This document shows, in pieces, positions 5,065 to 8,880 of a stretch of DNA of 8,880 nucleotides. The stretch spans positions 1 through 8,880 of the forward strand of contig CAYLTU010000239.1 in NCBI GenBank assembly GCA_964386465.1. The letters are read 5' to 3'. The number at the start of each line of letters is the position of its first letter. Position 1 is the stretch's first letter. The stretch comes from GCA-2717185 sp964386465 (GTDB lineage Bacteria; Pseudomonadota; Alphaproteobacteria; UBA8366; GCA-2717185). The position numbers and the translations under genes were made by a program. The notes beneath the pieces were generated by a model that was given only the letters and a program-made list of their open reading frames with translations, was not told where the DNA came from and made no database searches.

Positions 5065-6821
5065 TCGCCAATCCGTTCAAACGACCTCGAAAAAACCACC
5101 GGACGCGGTCGCCGAGCAGACCCTCCATGCGCCCTTGCGCGCCAGGCGCGACCGACGAGCGCACTCAGGCTGCGCTGGAAGTCAGCCACACACGTTTGCT
5201 CATGACCGGCGCCATGCTGCTTTTTGCCTTCGGCGCCATCGGCGTCCGTCTGGTCGACGTCTCACTAATGCAGGCTGCCCGCGAGCCGCGCGCGGCCCAT
5301 GCGCCGCGCGTGCAGGAACTCCGCATGGACCGCGCCAACGTGGTCGACCGCAACGGCGTCCTGCTGGCGACGAACCTGGCTACGGCATCCCTGTTCGCCA
5401 ATCCGCGCAAGGTGATCGACCCGGACGAAACGGCCCGCCAACTGGCGGCGGCGCTGCCGGAACTCCGCGAGGCGGAAGTCGTCCGTCAGTTGAAGTCCAA
5501 CCGGTCCTTCGTCTGGCTCCGCCGTAACCTGACGCCGCGCCAGCAATGGCGGGTAATCTCGCTCGGCTTACCGGGTATCGATTTTCATAGCGCCGAGACA
5601 CGGGTCTACCCGAACGGCTCGCTAGCGGCCCATATCCTCGGTTTCGTCGATATCGACAACCGCGGACTCGCCGGCGTCGAGGAAAGATTCGACACGACTT
5701 TGCGCGACAATACGGCCCCGCTGCAGTTGACGATCGATATGCGTATTCAGCACATCCTGCGCAGCGAACTGCTCCACGCGAAAAACGAATTCAACGCACT
5801 GGGCGCGACCGGAATCGTCCTCGACGCGCGCAGCGGCGAAGTGGTGGCGATGACCTCGCTACCGGATTTCGATCCGAACGATGGCGGCAACGCGAAGGAC
5901 GATCAGCGCTTCAACAGGGCCACACTCGGCGTCTACGAGCTCGGCTCGACCTTCAAGATCTTCACCGCCGCGATGGCTCTGGACTACGGTATCGTCACGA
6001 TGCGCGACGGATACGACGCGTCCAAGCCGATCAAGATCTCGCGTTTCACGATCCGCGATTACCACGGCAAGCGGCGTTGGCTGTCGGTACCGGAAATCTT
6101 CATGTACTCGTCGAATATTGGCGCCGCGAAGATGGCGGAAGACGTCGGCGGCGTGGCGCAACGCGAATTCCTCGGCCGTCTCGGCATGCTGCGGCCGGCA
6201 TCGATCGAGTTGCCGGAAGTCGGCGCGCCGATGGTGCCGTCGCCCTGGCGGCCGATCAACACGTTGACGATCGGCTTCGGCCATGGTCTAGCCGTCAGTC
6301 CGCTGCAACTCGCCTCCGGCGTCGCGGCGATGGTCAACGGCGGCGTGGTTCGCCGACCGACCCTGATCCGAAGCGATTCAAACACGCCACCGCAGGGGAA
6401 GCGGATCATTTCCGAACGGACCTCACGTGAAGTCCGCCGCTTGATGCGCCTCGTCGTCAAGAGCGGCACAGGGCGCAAGGCCTCGGCCGACGGCTATATA
6501 GTCGGCGGCAAGACCGGAACCGCCGACAAGGCGAAGCGCGGCGGTTATTCCCGACGCGCCCTGATCTCATCATTTGTCGGCGCTTTTCCCATGACCGAAC
6601 CACGCTACGTCGTTCTGGCGACGCTGGACGAGCCTCAGGGAAACAAAAACACGCACGGCTACGCCACGGGCGGCTGGGTCGCAGCACCGGTGGTCCGGCG
6701 AGTCATCGAGCGCGCGGCGCCGTTGTTGCGCGTCCATCCGTCCGACGAACAATCGCCGGCGGTAACGAAGGAGCTGCATATCGCATTCAAGCGGGAGGGA
6801 CGCCAACTTGCGTCTTTCTGA
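5061..6821 (+). CDS. ftsI: Septal peptidoglycan transpeptidase FtsI (PBP3, class B)
   Basis: FtsI crosslinks peptidoglycan at the division septum, working with the glycosyltransferase FtsW; it is anchored in the inner membrane with its catalytic domain in the periplasm. The 586-residue protein begins with a basic, Arg- and Pro-rich cytoplasmic tail of about 45 residues, then one membrane helix (about 46-66), a class B dimerisation or pedestal region starting with RANVVDRNGVLLATN, and a transpeptidase domain. All active-site motifs are present: S296-T-F-K299 with the acylated serine, S350-S-N352, and K484-T-G-T487. The start ATG at 5061 overlaps the ftsL stop as ATGA, with AAAGG six bases upstream. 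Its last 14 bases overlap murE. Other class B proteins such as PBP2 are excluded by the dcw position. The identification is very secure. Confidence 0.97.
   Translation: MIANPFKRPRKNHRTRSPSRPSMRPCAPGATDERTQAALEVSHTRLLMTGAMLLFAFGAIGVRLVDVSLMQAAREPRAAHAPRVQELRMDRANVVDRNGVLLATNLATASLFANPRKVIDPDETARQLAAALPELREAEVVRQLKSNRSFVWLRRNLTPRQQWRVISLGLPGIDFHSAETRVYPNGSLAAHILGFVDIDNRGLAGVEERFDTTLRDNTAPLQLTIDMRIQHILRSELLHAKNEFNALGATGIVLDARSGEVVAMTSLPDFDPNDGGNAKDDQRFNRATLGVYELGSTFKIFTAAMALDYGIVTMRDGYDASKPIKISRFTIRDYHGKRRWLSVPEIFMYSSNIGAAKMAEDVGGVAQREFLGRLGMLRPASIELPEVGAPMVPSPWRPINTLTIGFGHGLAVSPLQLASGVAAMVNGGVVRRPTLIRSDSNTPPQGKRIISERTSREVRRLMRLVVKSGTGRKASADGYIVGGKTGTADKAKRGGYSRRALISSFVGAFPMTEPRYVVLATLDEPQGNKNTHGYATGGWVAAPVVRRVIERAAPLLRVHPSDEQSPAVTKELHIAFKREGRQLASF
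6793..6800 (+). promoter_or_regulatory. Strong ribosome binding site for the murE TTG start
   Basis: GGGAGGGA at 6793-6800 lies within the final codons of ftsI, seven bases before the TTG at 6808. This is the best Shine-Dalgarno around the junction and is the main reason for choosing the TTG start of murE. Confidence 0.65.
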
Positions 6822-8280
6822 GTTAACCGAAGGAGGCGGCGCGGCCGCGCAGACAAACGTGCCGGAATTAGACATCACCGGCCTGACAGCCGACAGCCGG
6901 GACGTTCGTCCCGGTTTCCTGTTCGCAGCCCTGCCGGGCGCGAAAGAGGACGGGCGCGCCTATATCGAAGACGCGGTCGCCAAAGGCGCGGTCGCGATCC
7001 TGGCGCCGCCGGCGGGCAACGCACGGGAGATCACCGCCGACGTAGCGCTACTGACCGACGCCATGCCGCGCCGGCGATTGGCGCTGTTCGCGGCGCGTTT
7101 CCACCAAGCACAACCGGACACGATCGCGGCGGTCACGGGAACGAACGGCAAAACGTCCGTAACCCATTTCGTTCATCAGATATGGCAACAGCTGGGGCAT
7201 CGCAGCGCCGCCCTGGGCACGTTGGGCATTGTCTCGCCCGGCCATGCGACCGGCACCGGTCTGACAACACCGGACCCCGTGCGCCTGCATGAAACCCTGT
7301 CGGCGTTGAAGCAGGACGGCGTCAATCATCTCGCCATCGAAGCGTCGAGCCACGGTCTCGATCAATACCGCCTGGACGGCGTGCGGATCGCCGCCGCAGC
7401 CTTTACCAACCTCTCGCGCGACCATCTGGATTATCACGAAACGATGGACGCCTATCTCGACAGCAAGCTGAGGCTGTTCTCCGAATTGCTTCTGGACGGC
7501 GGCACCGCCGTCGTCGACGCGGACTCCGCGCAGTTTGACCGGATCGCCGCGATCGTCCGCGAGCGTGATCTGCATATGCTGACCTATGGGCGGACCCAAG
7601 GCGACATCCGGTGCACCGGCGCCGTACCGGGCGCGACCGGCTGGTCGCTTGGCATCGAAACCTTCGACACGCCCTACAGGGTCGATTTCGCCCTGCCCGG
7701 CGCCTACCAGATCGACAATGCGCTGTGCGCGCTGGCGCTGTCCATCGCCTGCGGTGCGGCGCCGCATACGGTCGTGCCGCTTCTGTCCCGACTGGTCGGC
7801 GTACCCGGTCGAATGCAGATTGCCGGACGGCGGTCTAACGGCGCGGTTGTGATCGTCGACTACGCTCATACGCCAGACGCCCTTGCGACCGCGCTTCAGG
7901 CGGCCCGGCCCTATGCGAAAAACCGCCTGGTCGTCATATTCGGCTGCGGCGGCGACCGCGATCCCGGCAAACGGGCCGAGATGGGCGCCGCGGCGCACGA
8001 ATTCGCCGATTCCGTCATCGTCACAGACGACAATCCGCGTGGCGAAGACTCCGCGACGATCCGCGCGCAGGCGATGGAAGGATGCCCCGATGCCGTAGAG
8101 ATCGGCGACCGCGGCGAAGCGATCCGCGCCGGTGTGACAATGCTCGAGCCCGGCGACGTTCTGGTGGTTGCGGGCAAAGGCCATGAGCTGGGCCAGACGA
8201 TTGCCGGCGAGACCTTCCCGTTCGACGACGTCACCGTCGCCCGCGCCGCAATCGCGGCGCATGATGGAGCCGCTTCATGA
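6808..8280 (+). CDS. murE: UDP-N-acetylmuramoyl-L-alanyl-D-glutamate--2,6-diaminopimelate ligase MurE
   Basis: MurE is the cytoplasmic ATP-dependent ligase that adds the third residue to the peptidoglycan stem peptide. The 490-residue protein has the three Mur-ligase domains: a UDP-binding N-terminal domain with TADSRDVRPGFLFAALPG, a central ATPase domain with G111-T-N-G-K115-T-S, TTPDP at 153-157 and EASSHGLDQYRLDGV from 178, and a C-terminal domain. K220 in YLDSKLRLF is the likely carbamoylated lysine. D407-D-N-P-R411 is the motif that marks enzymes using meso-diaminopimelate rather than lysine, so a DAP-type wall is predicted. The start is a TTG at 6808, supported by a strong ribosome site, and gives a natural N-terminus RLSEL. 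It overlaps ftsI by 14 bases. The stop overlaps the murF start as ATGA. Confidence 0.96.
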   Translation: MRLSELTEGGGAAAQTNVPELDITGLTADSRDVRPGFLFAALPGAKEDGRAYIEDAVAKGAVAILAPPAGNAREITADVALLTDAMPRRRLALFAARFHQAQPDTIAAVTGTNGKTSVTHFVHQIWQQLGHRSAALGTLGIVSPGHATGTGLTTPDPVRLHETLSALKQDGVNHLAIEASSHGLDQYRLDGVRIAAAAFTNLSRDHLDYHETMDAYLDSKLRLFSELLLDGGTAVVDADSAQFDRIAAIVRERDLHMLTYGRTQGDIRCTGAVPGATGWSLGIETFDTPYRVDFALPGAYQIDNALCALALSIACGAAPHTVVPLLSRLVGVPGRMQIAGRRSNGAVVIVDYAHTPDALATALQAARPYAKNRLVVIFGCGGDRDPGKRAEMGAAAHEFADSVIVTDDNPRGEDSATIRAQAMEGCPDAVEIGDRGEAIRAGVTMLEPGDVLVVAGKGHELGQTIAGETFPFDDVTVARAAIAAHDGAAS

Positions 8281-8880
8281 GTGCGCTATGGACATCGCAC
8301 GAGGCCGCCGCTGCGACGGGCGGTGTCAGCACCGCAGCCTGGGCCGCGACGGGCGTTTCCATCGACAGCCGCACCGTCCAACAAGGTGACCTGTTCATCG
8401 CCTTGCAAGGCCCGAATCATGATGGACACGATCACATCGATGGCGCGATCGCCAGCGGCGCGGTCGCCGCGATGTCTTCGCGCGAGGCCTCGGCGGGCGA
8501 TGCGCCGACGCTCGTCGTCGACGACACGATGGCCGGCATGCGCGCGCTTGCCCGCCATGCACGCCACCGCGGCGCGACGCGGATCGCCGCCGTCACCGGC
8601 AGCACCGGCAAGACCGGCACAAAGGACACGCTCAAGCTGGCGCTGAGCCGGCAGGCGGAAACCCACGCGACCCAGGGCAATCTGAACAACCATTGGGGAC
8701 TGCCGCTGAGCCTGGCACGCATGCCGCAAAAGGTCCGGTACGGCGTTCTGGAAATGGGCATGAACAGCCCAGGCGAAATCGTCCCCCTGTCCGAAATCGC
8801 GGAACCGGACGTGGCCATCGTGACGAACGTATCGGCGGTCCATATTGAATTCTTCGAGTCGGAAGAGGCGATCGCCGACG
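8277..8880 (+). CDS. murF: UDP-N-acetylmuramoyl-tripeptide--D-alanyl-D-alanine ligase MurF, 3' truncated by window end
   Basis: MurF adds D-Ala-D-Ala to the UDP-MurNAc-tripeptide, completing the cytoplasmic pentapeptide precursor. The frame opens at ATG 8277, overlapping the murE stop as ATGA, with GGAG seven bases upstream, and stays open to the end of the window, giving 201 codons of an expected 450 or so. I translated it directly from the sequence. It shows VSIDSRTVQQGDLFIALQG near residue 27, the ATP-binding loop G108-S-T-G-K112-T followed by GTKD, the MurF-typical NLNNHWGLPLSLARMP, then EMGMNSPGEI, and TNVSAVHIEFF with SEEAIAD at the edge. These fit MurF rather than MurC, MurD or MurE. 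The C-terminal half and its stop lie outside the window, so its integrity cannot be judged. Confidence 0.95.
   Translation, partial: MSALWTSHEAAAATGGVSTAAWAATGVSIDSRTVQQGDLFIALQGPNHDGHDHIDGAIASGAVAAMSSREASAGDAPTLVVDDTMAGMRALARHARHRGATRIAAVTGSTGKTGTKDTLKLALSRQAETHATQGNLNNHWGLPLSLARMPQKVRYGVLEMGMNSPGEIVPLSEIAEPDVAIVTNVSAVHIEFFESEEAIAD

Noticed and set aside
7048..8262. Minus-strand open frame of 404 codons opposite murE
   Set aside because: It lies wholly antisense to a well-supported MurE, is rich in Arg, Gly and Asp as expected of a GC-rich shadow frame, and shows no domain I recognise.

Overview
This window looks like chromosomal DNA of a GC-rich alphaproteobacterium. That is inferred from protein flavour (for example the FtsL, FtsI and MurE sequences), the gene order, and the base composition; no rRNA or other decisive marker is present, so genus or order cannot be stated. 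Most of the window is conserved cell-envelope DNA.

Left part (1-2745): the 3' end of a SpoIIM-family membrane protein gene runs into an RDD-family membrane protein gene, both on the plus strand with a short overlap. Facing them on the minus strand are two tandem genes for multi-pass membrane proteins that are distant paralogues of one another. They share a VER...RS..LT.GYRW motif and an identical C-terminal IAAVFD. The gene nearer the RDD gene is clearly poorer in GC than its surroundings.

Middle (2746-3314): a 569-bp divergent intergenic region with a very AT-rich core (about 31% GC over 2971-3180 by hand count). It holds a near-consensus sigma70-type promoter, four 10-bp-spaced boxes matching the MraZ operator pattern lying across that promoter, a second two-box copy about 214 bp upstream, a perfect 24-bp inverted repeat and a perfect 14-bp inverted repeat. 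This control region is the most interesting part of the window.

Right part (3315-8880): the start of the division and cell-wall (dcw) operon, mraZ-rsmH-ftsL-ftsI-murE-murF, all on the plus strand, with murF cut by the window end. Four junctions are ATGA overlaps, and murE starts at a TTG inside the end of ftsI behind a strong ribosome binding site. MraZ is the likely autoregulator, RsmH methylates 16S rRNA, FtsL and FtsI act in septal peptidoglycan synthesis, and MurE and MurF add meso-diaminopimelate and D-Ala-D-Ala to the cytoplasmic precursor. I found no mobile element, CRISPR array, tRNA or rRNA, and no wholly new gene system.
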